Of a DNA stretch of 64,000 nt, positions 57,494 to 64,000 are shown piece by piece (the stretch's first letter is position 1; each line of letters starts with the position of its first letter). Both the position numbers and the translations under genes were made by a program. Origin of the DNA: an uncultured Psychrobacter sp. (lineage in GTDB: Bacteria > Pseudomonadota > Gammaproteobacteria > Pseudomonadales > Moraxellaceae); NCBI GenBank assembly GCA_947489525.1, contig CANLDW010000008.1, forward strand, positions 26,603 through 90,602. Reading direction: 5' to 3'. Below the pieces are notes generated by a model that worked only from the letters and a program-made list of their open reading frames with translations, ran no database searches and was not told the DNA's origin.

Positions 57494-57509
57494 TGTTTCA
57501 TGTGAAACA
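57494..57509. other. parS-like site between gyrB and mntP
   Basis: TGTTTCATGTGAAACA, one mismatch to consensus, intergenic. Confidence 0.8.
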
Positions 57510-57542
57510 ATTATTCGGTCATCATGACAAGAGAAAAATAAA

Positions 57543-58172
57543 ATGATTGAAGTAGTGTTGCTCGCTATTGCACTAGCTATGGATGCCTTTGCGGTATCGA
57601 TAGGATTAGGAGCTAAAACAGCGGCTAAGTCGCAAAATAATAGTCAGCAAAATGTACGCCATTTAGCATTATATAGCGGGATATATTTTGGGGTAGCGCA
57701 AGGAGTAATGCCACTTTTTGGCTATTTGCTAGGAGCGGTATTGTTAGGTTGGCTCGCTACAGCTGCGCCTTGGATCGGTGGCAGTATTCTTATAATACTG
57801 GGCGGAAAAATGCTTTATGAAGTGTTTTTAATCGATGATGAAGGCGGGGCAGACGACAACGAAAACACTATGCTAGCAGATGCGCAAACAAGCGCTCAAG
57901 TGTTTGACTCGTATAAAACTATTGACCATAAAACTATGTTTACGCTAGCGATAGCTACTAGTATTGATGCGATGGCAGCCGGATTTACGCTTAATTTACT
58001 CTCTGTCAATGCTTGGGTAGCTTGCTTGATTATCGCGATAGTCACTACTGTTTTTAGCTACCTAGGAGTCTATCTTGGCAAAAATTCAGCCACTTGGCTT
58101 GAGGATAAAGCGGAGGCGTTGGGTGGAGTAGTACTTATCGCTATAGGCTTAAAGATAATGTTCTTTAGTTGA
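57543..58172 (+). CDS. mntP: manganese efflux pump MntP
   Basis: MntP exports Mn(II). The 209-aa protein has six membrane helices and the family motifs: [16 protein letters not shown] near 10-25, the acidic residue in each half, and [18 protein letters not shown] near 135-152. The middle loop is Asp/Glu-rich ([12 protein letters not shown]). No yybP-ykoY riboswitch could be seen in the short leader. Confidence 0.92.
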   Translation: MIEVVLLAIALAMDAFAVSIGLGAKTAAKSQNNSQQNVRHLALYSGIYFGVAQGVMPLFGYLLGAVLLGWLATAAPWIGGSILIILGGKMLYEVFLIDDEGGADDNENTMLADAQTSAQVFDSYKTIDHKTMFTLAIATSIDAMAAGFTLNLLSVNAWVACLIIAIVTTVFSYLGVYLGKNSATWLEDKAEALGGVVLIAIGLKIMFFS

Positions 58173-58204
58173 TTAAGCCAAATTATCGTTTACAGTTACA
58201 AAAA

Positions 58205-58233
58205 GACCGCCCTACATATAAGGCGATTTTTTT
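58205..58233 (+). terminator. weak terminator of mntP
   Basis: CGCC and GGCG arms form a short stem followed by a T run. The stem is only 4-5 bp, so strength is uncertain. Confidence 0.5.
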
Positions 58234-58248
58234 GTTTCACGTGAAACC
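58233..58248. other. parS-like site after mntP
   Basis: TGTTTCACGTGAAACC matches the consensus at 15 of 16 bases. Confidence 0.8.
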
Positions 58249-58274
58249 CAAACTATTATTTAAGATATTAACTA

Positions 58275-58290
58275 GGTTTTATGTGAAACA
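58275..58290. other. degenerate parS-like site
   Basis: GGTTTTATGTGAAACA has a perfect right half and a damaged left half. Confidence 0.4.
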
Positions 58291-58310
58291 AAATAAATGG
58301 TTTACTAAAG

Positions 58311-59336
58311 TTATTCTGCTTCATCCATCGTAAAGCGCCAAGCTAATATTCGCGTGCTTTTTTGACCTTGGCTCATCTCGATAATACGCATTTGCGCCAC
58401 ATCAAGATCTTTTAGTAGTTGTTGTAGAGGTTTTACGTTCTCAGACTTAGAGACCAAGCTGGTAAACCAACCCACGTGTTCGCCAAAATCTTTGCTCTCC
58501 CTAATCATCTTAGTCAAAAAGGCAATTTCGCCACCCTCGCTCCATAGCTCTTTATGCTGACCGCCAAAGTTTAGGTTCTGCGCAGCATTACCCGATTTGG
58601 TTGAATGACGGCTGATTTGGTCATTCTCGTTTTTGCCGCGATGTCTCTGCAAATTATGCTGTTTACGGCTATTGGCCTGCATCGCTTCCTCAAGTGAGGC
58701 ATGAAACGGCGGGTTGCAAACCACCACATCGAAGTAGTCTTGGCGACCGATAATATTCTTAAAAATGTATTTGGGTTCAGGTTGCAGCTTAACTTTGATC
58801 GCGCCTTTAAGCTTCGGGTTGGCTTGGCTGATAACCGTCGCGGTATTCACTGAAACTGTATCGATATCACTCGCGGTAAAGCGCCAACCGTAGCTTTGAC
58901 TACCGATAATAGGATAGATGGCACTGGCTCCCGTACCGATATCGAGCGCATGAATATCTTTGCCCGTGGGCGGCGTATTATCTTTATTAACATGAGTGGT
59001 CTGTGCTAATAAATCAGCGATATAGTGGATATAGTCCGCGCGTCCGGGAATAGGCGGGCACAAATAACCGTCAGGAATATCCCAAAACTTCACACCATAA
59101 TAGTGCGCAAGCAGCGCCTGATTAAGCACTCGTACTGCCTTGGCATCGGAGAAGTTAATCGTCGGCTCGCCTTTTGGGTTGGTAATCGTATGGGTAGCAA
59201 GCTCGGGTAGAGCGCGCGTTAATAGATCAAAATCATAGCGACCTTGATGCAGGTTACGTGGGTGGAGTTGACCGAGCTTTTTGGCAGTCTGCGGTGAGCG
59301 GTTTTTGTGCTTAGGGTTTGAGGGGTGACGAGTCAT
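58311..59336 (-). CDS. rlmF: 23S rRNA (adenine1618-N6)-methyltransferase RlmF
   Basis: RlmF methylates A1618 of 23S rRNA. The start is uncertain: an ATG at 59372 or a TTG at 59396 would extend the protein by 12 or 20 residues, and none has a clear ribosome site. The core begins [13 protein letters not shown] and contains [27 protein letters not shown], the SAM motif [20 protein letters not shown], and the NPPF motif [21 protein letters not shown], as well as [13 protein letters not shown], all typical of RlmF. Confidence 0.93.
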   Translation of the reverse strand: MTRHPSNPKHKNRSPQTAKKLGQLHPRNLHQGRYDFDLLTRALPELATHTITNPKGEPTINFSDAKAVRVLNQALLAHYYGVKFWDIPDGYLCPPIPGRADYIHYIADLLAQTTHVNKDNTPPTGKDIHALDIGTGASAIYPIIGSQSYGWRFTASDIDTVSVNTATVISQANPKLKGAIKVKLQPEPKYIFKNIIGRQDYFDVVVCNPPFHASLEEAMQANSRKQHNLQRHRGKNENDQISRHSTKSGNAAQNLNFGGQHKELWSEGGEIAFLTKMIRESKDFGEHVGWFTSLVSKSENVKPLQQLLKDLDVAQMRIIEMSQGQKSTRILAWRFTMDEAE

Positions 59337-59401
59337 ATTTTGCGTCTGCAATGTTTGAGTATAACCAAGCATTTTAGCAGATTTCACGGATAACAACTGT
59401 C

Positions 59402-60067
59402 TTATCGGCTACGGAAAATCAGGTTTAGGCCAAGTAACATCATCGCTGTACCAAGCACGCGATCTATCCAGTGCTCAAAACGTTGAAAACGGTGCAGGAT
59501 TGCTGGAATAGACAGTAGCATGACTACCGTGCTAAACCATGCCATCTGCAAAACCATCATCCATACCCCGTAAATGGAGAGCTGCCAAAGTGGCATATCA
59601 GGCGATAATACTAAGGTAAATATTGCCACAAAATATACGGGCGCTTTAGGATTAAAGACATTACAAAAAAAGCCACGGCGTAGGGTAGCAAAGGTAGATT
59701 CTTTTATAGTTGGATTTGGCGCTAGCTGCGTAGTCGATTGCTGTTTTGAAAGGTGATCTATAGACACTGTCTGCTGATTCGGTTTAGCCTGAATACCTTG
59801 CCAGCCAAGATAAATCAGATAGCCACCGCCCAACCATTTAATAGCAGTTAATAGCGGCTGCGAGTGCGCAATCACTGCCGCTAGTCCTAATACGGAATAA
59901 ATAATATGGACAGCTAAACCTAATGTAATACCCAAACTACAAATCAGACCCGTACGTCGACCTTTAGTTAGAGTTTCACGTGAAACTAAGACGAAGTCAG
60001 GGCCAGGGGAAGCCGCTGCAAGTAGATGCACGCTCGTGATAAGCAGAAACCCATGCCAAAATTCCAT
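59402..60067 (-). CDS. LysE/RhtB family amino acid exporter
   Basis: The 221-aa protein has about six membrane helices and the LysE/RhtB signature [36 protein letters not shown] near residues 20-55. The middle loop (near 95-125) is Gln/Thr rich. Such proteins export homoserine, threonine or other amino acids; the substrate cannot be told. A perfect parS-like palindrome at 59972 is within the gene, encoding VSRETL. Confidence 0.9.
   Translation of the reverse strand: MEFWHGFLLITSVHLLAAASPGPDFVLVSRETLTKGRRTGLICSLGITLGLAVHIIYSVLGLAAVIAHSQPLLTAIKWLGGGYLIYLGWQGIQAKPNQQTVSIDHLSKQQSTTQLAPNPTIKESTFATLRRGFFCNVFNPKAPVYFVAIFTLVLSPDMPLWQLSIYGVWMMVLQMAWFSTVVMLLSIPAILHRFQRFEHWIDRVLGTAMMLLGLNLIFRSR
59972..59987. 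other. parS-like site in the LysE-type gene
   Basis: AGTTTCACGTGAAACT is a perfect 16-bp palindrome, with two mismatches to the consensus at the outer bases. Confidence 0.75.
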
Positions 60068-60166
60068 AAAATACTCTAGTCCTTATCTTAAGTTAAATAA
60101 TATTGGCACTTATTGAAAATAAGGTCAACGGTTATTAAGGCTCACTTTCTTTATTACGCTCTATTC

Positions 60167-60237
60167 GTAGGCTGGTGTTTTTAGCCCAGCTTTAAAACTT
60201 TGCAAAATTATAATGCTGGGTTAAAAACCCAGCCTAC
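60167..60237. repeat. 71-bp palindromic repeat, copy 2
   Basis: Outer arms GTAGGCTGG and CCAGCCTAC and inner arms AGCCCAGC and GCTGGGTT enclose an AT-rich loop. Same length and plan as 36269-36339. It is the main feature of the 235-bp gap upstream of the LysE-type gene. Confidence 0.75.
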
Positions 60238-60302
60238 ACCAATACTTTTAGATAATTGGATAATTGAGAGTTGAATGTAACTTATAATTTAACCCTCTCT
60301 AA

Positions 60303-61388
60303 CTATCCTCTACCCCCAAAACGCTGCGCAATGCGCTGAACCGCGCTTAAATAACCACTACCAAATAAGTTTAAATGATTAAGATAATGATACAGATTAT
60401 AGATATCCACCCGCTCGCTAAACCCATCTTGCACTAGGCCATACTCTGAATACGTATCATAAAATACTGAGGTAAAGCCGCCAAACATTTGCGTCATCGC
60501 CAGATCAGTCTCAGGATGACCGACATAAACGGCAGGATCTATCAAGTAACCGAAAGCTTTATTACTGTTTCTATTGTTCTTATTGTCAGCAGCCGCTTGA
60601 CCAAGCATAGCGTTACCTGCCCATAAATCACCATGTAGTAAACTCGGTCTGGGCTGTCCTGCATCGTCTGTGAGCGGATAATTTGGTAAATATTGTTCTA
60701 ACTTATGCTGAATGCGCTCGATTTGTTGTAGAGTTTTACGAGTTATCAGCTGCTTATCAAAGGCTATCTCATACTGTACCCCTAATCTTTGGCTGGCAAA
60801 AAACTCATGCCAACTCGCTGTCCAGCTGTTAATTTGAGGATTACTACCAATAAAGTTATCGTTAAACCAGCCGGCATACCACTGTGAAGGCTGACTATTA
60901 TCAGCGTTATCAAAGTTATTAGAACCAGTAGCGCTATCCGGTTGCAGCGGCTGGGCTTGGTGCAAAGTTGCTAATTGCGAGGCTAAATCTTGCCAACCTT
61001 CTGTGGCGCTAGCCTTTGAACCCTTAAAAGGATCAATCACTGAGAGTAATAAAAAACTCCGTCCGCGCTCATTATCAACCCCAACCGCTAACGGCTGACA
61101 AGTACGCGCCCCAGTCGCGCGTATAGCCGTTAACCCTGCTACTTCAGCTTCGAGTACTGGCGCTTTCGCAGGCGTGTTTTGCTTTAGAAAAATCTGTTGG
61201 TTTGAGTCGCCTAGGTTCAATAAGCTTGCTTCATTAATATCGCTGCCTGAAACCGGCTGCAAATCTACGTCATCTAAAGCGTTGATAGCGCCATTACTCA
61301 ATGCGTTTACCGCCTCAAGCAAGCCATCAAAGCGCGGAGTCATACTATAATAAGTATTGTCATAGTTAATAGCGTTTGCATCAGTCAT
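60303..61388 (-). CDS. fructosamine kinase family protein
   Basis: The ATG at 61388 has AAGGA at 8 nt, better than the ATG at 61406. The protein is an aminoglycoside-phosphotransferase-fold kinase of the fructosamine-3-kinase/YniA group. Visible motifs are FLKQN, the catalytic LLHGDLWAGNAML near 250-262, the metal motif LIDPAVYVGHPETDLAMTQMFGGF near 282-305, and YHYLNHLNLFGSGYL near the end. It probably repairs glycated proteins or phosphorylates ribulosamines. Asn-rich insertions occur near 150-165 and 270. Confidence 0.88.
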   Translation of the reverse strand: MTDANAINYDNTYYSMTPRFDGLLEAVNALSNGAINALDDVDLQPVSGSDINEASLLNLGDSNQQIFLKQNTPAKAPVLEAEVAGLTAIRATGARTCQPLAVGVDNERGRSFLLLSVIDPFKGSKASATEGWQDLASQLATLHQAQPLQPDSATGSNNFDNADNSQPSQWYAGWFNDNFIGSNPQINSWTASWHEFFASQRLGVQYEIAFDKQLITRKTLQQIERIQHKLEQYLPNYPLTDDAGQPRPSLLHGDLWAGNAMLGQAAADNKNNRNSNKAFGYLIDPAVYVGHPETDLAMTQMFGGFTSVFYDTYSEYGLVQDGFSERVDIYNLYHYLNHLNLFGSGYLSAVQRIAQRFGGRG

Positions 61389-61568
61389 TATTCTTATCCT
61401 TTGCATTCTAAAGTTAAGTCTTTATTAGCATTATATTTACTAACGAGATATCTAGCTTGTGCTCTGTTTTTACGGTGCTAGTGCTTTTCATCTTGTGTTA
61501 TAGGTTAAGGCTGTCTATATTAAAAGTCAGTAGCGTTATTTTAAAGGCACTTAAAAAGGGACAAACTC

Positions 61569-62366
61569 ATGAGCACTCAAACTGACAATAACAACCGCAT
61601 CACTTATGAAAACGATGGCTACATCTGCCTTATCGGGCTTAATCGCGCCGATAAACGCAATGCTTTTGACAGTCATATGATTAAGCAGCTCTCCGAAGCG
61701 CTGACCCAATATGAAAACGATGATAATCTGCGTTGTGCGCTTATCTTTGCGCATGGTGAGCACTTTACCGCAGGGCTTGATCTGATGGAGCTGCAAGATA
61801 AGTGGGATAAAGGCGCGTTTGAATTTAATGATGACGAGATTGATCCATGGGGCATTGGCGGCAAACTGCGCAGCAAACCTGTGGTGGTGGCGATACAAGG
61901 CACTTGCTTTACCGCAGGCATTGAGCTGATGCTCAATAGTGACGTGGTTATCACCAGTGATAACTGCAACTTTGCGCAAATGGAAGTACAGCGCGGTATC
62001 ATGCCGTTTGGCGGGGCGACAGTCAGATTTGTGGCGGCAGCCGGCTGGCAAAAAGCCATGCCGTACTTACTTACAGGCAAAAACTTCGATGCGCAAACCG
62101 CCGATAGATTAAATCTAGTGAGCGAAGTCGTACCAAATGGCGAGGAATACGAGCGCGCGCTGAGCCTAGCCAAAGAGATTAGCACAGCGGCTCCGCTTGG
62201 GGTAAAAGGGCTGCTATCCTCAGCGCAAGATGCTAGCCGCAATGGCGCAAAATCAGCGCTGGCCAATATCCACGGCTATCTACCGCACCTGTTTCATTCA
62301 GAAGATGCCCGCGAGGGCGCAATGGCGATGGTTGAGCGCCGCGACGCTGAGTTTAAAGGGCGTTAA
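61569..62366 (+). CDS. enoyl-CoA hydratase/isomerase (crotonase) family protein
   Basis: The 265-aa protein has the crotonase layout: IGLNRADKRNAFDSHMIKQLSEAL near 28-52, the CoA oxyanion-hole residues in HGEHFTAGLDLMEL near 61-75 and GTCFTAGIELMLNSDVVI near 112-130, then FAQMEVQRGIMPFGGATVRF near 137-156. One usual catalytic glutamate is replaced in the family pattern, so hydration or isomerisation cannot be assigned. AAGGG is 9 nt upstream. It is a lone gene before patB. Confidence 0.88.
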   Translation: MSTQTDNNNRITYENDGYICLIGLNRADKRNAFDSHMIKQLSEALTQYENDDNLRCALIFAHGEHFTAGLDLMELQDKWDKGAFEFNDDEIDPWGIGGKLRSKPVVVAIQGTCFTAGIELMLNSDVVITSDNCNFAQMEVQRGIMPFGGATVRFVAAAGWQKAMPYLLTGKNFDAQTADRLNLVSEVVPNGEEYERALSLAKEISTAAPLGVKGLLSSAQDASRNGAKSALANIHGYLPHLFHSEDAREGAMAMVERRDAEFKGR

Positions 62367-62471
62367 AAACCTTTGTTAAACCCTGCAAAATAAACAGTAA
62401 AGCATACAGTAGCTGCGTTCATAAAGAGCGCTAAGCGAATATAATTTTGGGCGCTATTAAGGATAATACCA

Positions 62472-63632
62472 GTGCAATACCACTTTGATAAAATCATTAA
62501 TAGACGCGGGACGGGATCACTCAAATGGCACTATAGTGACGATACTATTCCGCTATGGGTCGCCGATATGGATTTCAAAGCAGCCCCGCCTATCTTGGAC
62601 AGCGTGCAACGTGTGATTGACCACGGCATCTTGGGTTACACCAAACCTACCGAGGGGTTGTTTGATGCCATTATCAACTGGCACGGCAGTCGTTATGATT
62701 TGCAGTTGACGAGGGACAATATCCTATTCTCGCCGGGCGTGGTGCCAAGCCTCGCGCTGATGATGCAGATATTCACCGAGACAGGCGATGCGGTACTGGT
62801 CAATGATCCCATTTATACGCCGTTTATGACTAAGGTGCAGCAAAATAATCGCCAGCTTGTGATGTCGGCGCTAAAGGAAGTCGATGGTAAATATCAACTG
62901 GATTTGGACGATATCGAAGCTAAAATTATCGAGCATCAAGTAAAGCTGTATTTGCTATGCAATCCGCATAATCCGGGCGGGCGGGTGTGGACGAGAGAGG
63001 AGCTTAAAGCGCTGCTTACTCTGTGTAAAAAGCATAATGTAGCAATCGTTAGTGATGAGATTCATCAAGATTTAACTTTAAGTGGTTATACGTTTATGCC
63101 TTTCTTAAAAGTAGCAGAAGCCGAAAATTACACGCATAAGGTGGTCAGCCTGACCTCAATGACCAAAACCTTTAACGTCGCTGGTATTAAAGGCTCGATG
63201 ATCTTTGCCAAAGATGAGACATTACTGAAAAAAATCAGTCAGCAGCAAAATTTGAACGATGAATATGAGCTGAATTTATTTGCCTATACGGTGATGCAAA
63301 GCGCTTATGAAGAGGGCGGAGAGTGGCTTGAACAGGTACTGGCTTATATAGAGAAAAATATCGAGATCACGATAGACTTTCTAGCAGGGCATCTACCTGA
63401 TATTAAGGTGATGCGTCCAGAGGCATCGTATTTGATTTGGCTGGATTGCTCGGCATACGCGCAAGATGATCAGGCGCTTTATGACAAACTGCGAGCTGCT
63501 AAAGTTGAGCTTAATTCAGGGATTAAATACGGTCGTGAGGGACATTTGAAAATGCGTATTAATGTGGCGTGTCCTGAGGCGCTGCTGCGTGAGGGGTTAA
63601 ATCGGGTTTATGCGGCTTTTAGTAGTGTCTAG
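62472..63632 (+). CDS. MalY/PatB-type cystathionine beta-lyase (C-S lyase)
   Basis: The 386-aa PLP enzyme of the MalY/PatB type cleaves cystathionine or other S-conjugates to release a thiol, pyruvate and ammonia. It starts with GTG (AAGGA is 8 nt upstream). Motifs are LPLWVADMDF-type IPLWVADMDFKAAPPI near 26-41, GYTKPTEGL, FSPGVVPSLALM, CNPHNPGGRVWTREEL, SDEIHQDL, and the PLP lysine in SMTKTFNVAGIKGS near 233-246. It lies just before the gene and insertion-sequence end at the right edge. Confidence 0.92.
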   Translation: MQYHFDKIINRRGTGSLKWHYSDDTIPLWVADMDFKAAPPILDSVQRVIDHGILGYTKPTEGLFDAIINWHGSRYDLQLTRDNILFSPGVVPSLALMMQIFTETGDAVLVNDPIYTPFMTKVQQNNRQLVMSALKEVDGKYQLDLDDIEAKIIEHQVKLYLLCNPHNPGGRVWTREELKALLTLCKKHNVAIVSDEIHQDLTLSGYTFMPFLKVAEAENYTHKVVSLTSMTKTFNVAGIKGSMIFAKDETLLKKISQQQNLNDEYELNLFAYTVMQSAYEEGGEWLEQVLAYIEKNIEITIDFLAGHLPDIKVMRPEASYLIWLDCSAYAQDDQALYDKLRAAKVELNSGIKYGREGHLKMRINVACPEALLREGLNRVYAAFSSV

Positions 63633-63802
63633 TTTTAATGCTTCTTTCGCAAAGGGTTGGTGTAATTATAGAATGACTAGGATATGCGTGACTAAATTTA
63701 TAGGAAGTGAAGAGTAAAACATTAGTTAAGGGCACTATCTTTACTTTATAATCTGCAAAATATAGTTGTATAAAACATACTTAACATTATAGGGAAATTT
63801 TA

Positions 63803-63928
63803 ATGAATATGATTTCTAAGCTGACTACAAAGATAGGTGCAGTTAAACAGGATTTGTCTAATAAGAAAGACTTCAAACAGCGTCTAATAGAAGTGTGTTC
63901 AGATGGTAAGATTACTGAGGCAGGGTAA
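63803..63928 (+). pseudogene. truncated small ORF, TerB-like start
   Basis: A 41-codon frame after GGGAA reads MNMISKLTTKIGAVKQDLSNK, then DFKQRLIEVCSDGKITEAG and stops. The segment DGKITEA resembles the start of a TerB/tellurite-resistance-type helix repeat that normally continues for more than 100 residues. An insertion-sequence end follows at once, so I infer the gene was cut by insertion. Confidence 0.5.
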
Positions 63929-63929
63929 C

Positions 63930-64000
63930 CCTCCCAAACCTAAGACACTTATAAAATAGAATTAAGCTGCCTGATTTAGTTTTTGTATTGGCGTAAAGCC
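63930..64000 (-). mobile_element. end of an insertion sequence with transposase C-terminus
   Basis: On the minus strand a frame enters from the right edge and ends GFTPIQKLNQAA and TAA (63962-64000). This tail has the look of an rve-type (IS481/IS3-like) transposase C-terminus, where a G-[LF]-TP motif ends the integrase core. The 30 bp before the stop, up to about 63930, would hold the terminal repeat. Family and exact end cannot be fixed without the rest. Confidence 0.55.

Noticed and set aside
61551..62051. 166-aa minus-strand frame opposite the crotonase gene
   Set aside because: It is the antisense shadow of a clear crotonase gene; no ribosome site or family motif was seen.

Overview
The window looks like a chromosome segment around the replication origin of a gammaproteobacterium of the family Moraxellaceae, most likely Psychrobacter. 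This is inferred from gene content and order, protein style, moderate GC with AT-rich spacers, cold-type esterase, desaturase and acylase genes, and many TGTTTCACRTGAAACA sites; no database search was possible. Almost everything is ordinary core genome. Accessory DNA shows only at the edges: an AT-rich fragment of a defence-type AAA ATPase on the left, and an insertion-sequence end next to a truncated small gene on the right.

Layout. 1-1.3 kb: ATPase fragment, then an unexplained hairpin cluster. 1.8-10.4 kb: avtA, hchA, a hisB-orf-hisH unit, tRNA-Phe, gph and comM. 10.7-20.9 kb: a lipoprotein acylase of the penicillin/AHL acylase family, hemN, an nfeD-qmcA pair, two tandem outer-membrane barrel paralogues and bioF-bioC. 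21-27.7 kb: dnaK and grpE, an HSL-type esterase, a metallophosphoesterase and small proteins. 27.8-30.8 kb: a desaturase, a YfcH-like SDR and a GbsR/MarR-type regulator, each preceded by the same 20-bp palindromic operator. 31-39 kb: tsaC, dprA, a LysM protein, thrC, rsmB and fmt. 39.5-42 kb: a hybrid sensor whose kinase core appears degenerate.

42.3-57.4 kb is the origin block. Reading left on the minus strand are rpmH, rnpA, yidD, yidC, mnmE, nrdR, ribD and ribE. Reading right on the plus strand are dnaA, dnaN, recF and gyrB. The rpmH-dnaA gap holds four perfect DnaA boxes and two near ones. A second set of four perfect boxes with AT-rich DNA and parS-like sites lies in the unusually long ribD-ribE gap, about 6.5 kb away. 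At least twelve good parS-like palindromes lie between 28.8 and 60 kb, several inside genes; no parA or parB gene is in the window. 57.5-63.6 kb carries mntP, rlmF, a LysE-type exporter, a fructosamine kinase, a crotonase and a MalY/PatB lyase.

The most notable observations are the three-gene operator set around the GbsR-like regulator, the second DnaA-box/parS cluster, the dense parS array, a 150-bp MITE-like repeat in three copies, a secreted PASTA-like gene translationally coupled inside the his unit, and the hairpin cluster beside the ATPase. I did not find a CRISPR array, an rRNA operon or a complete defence operon.
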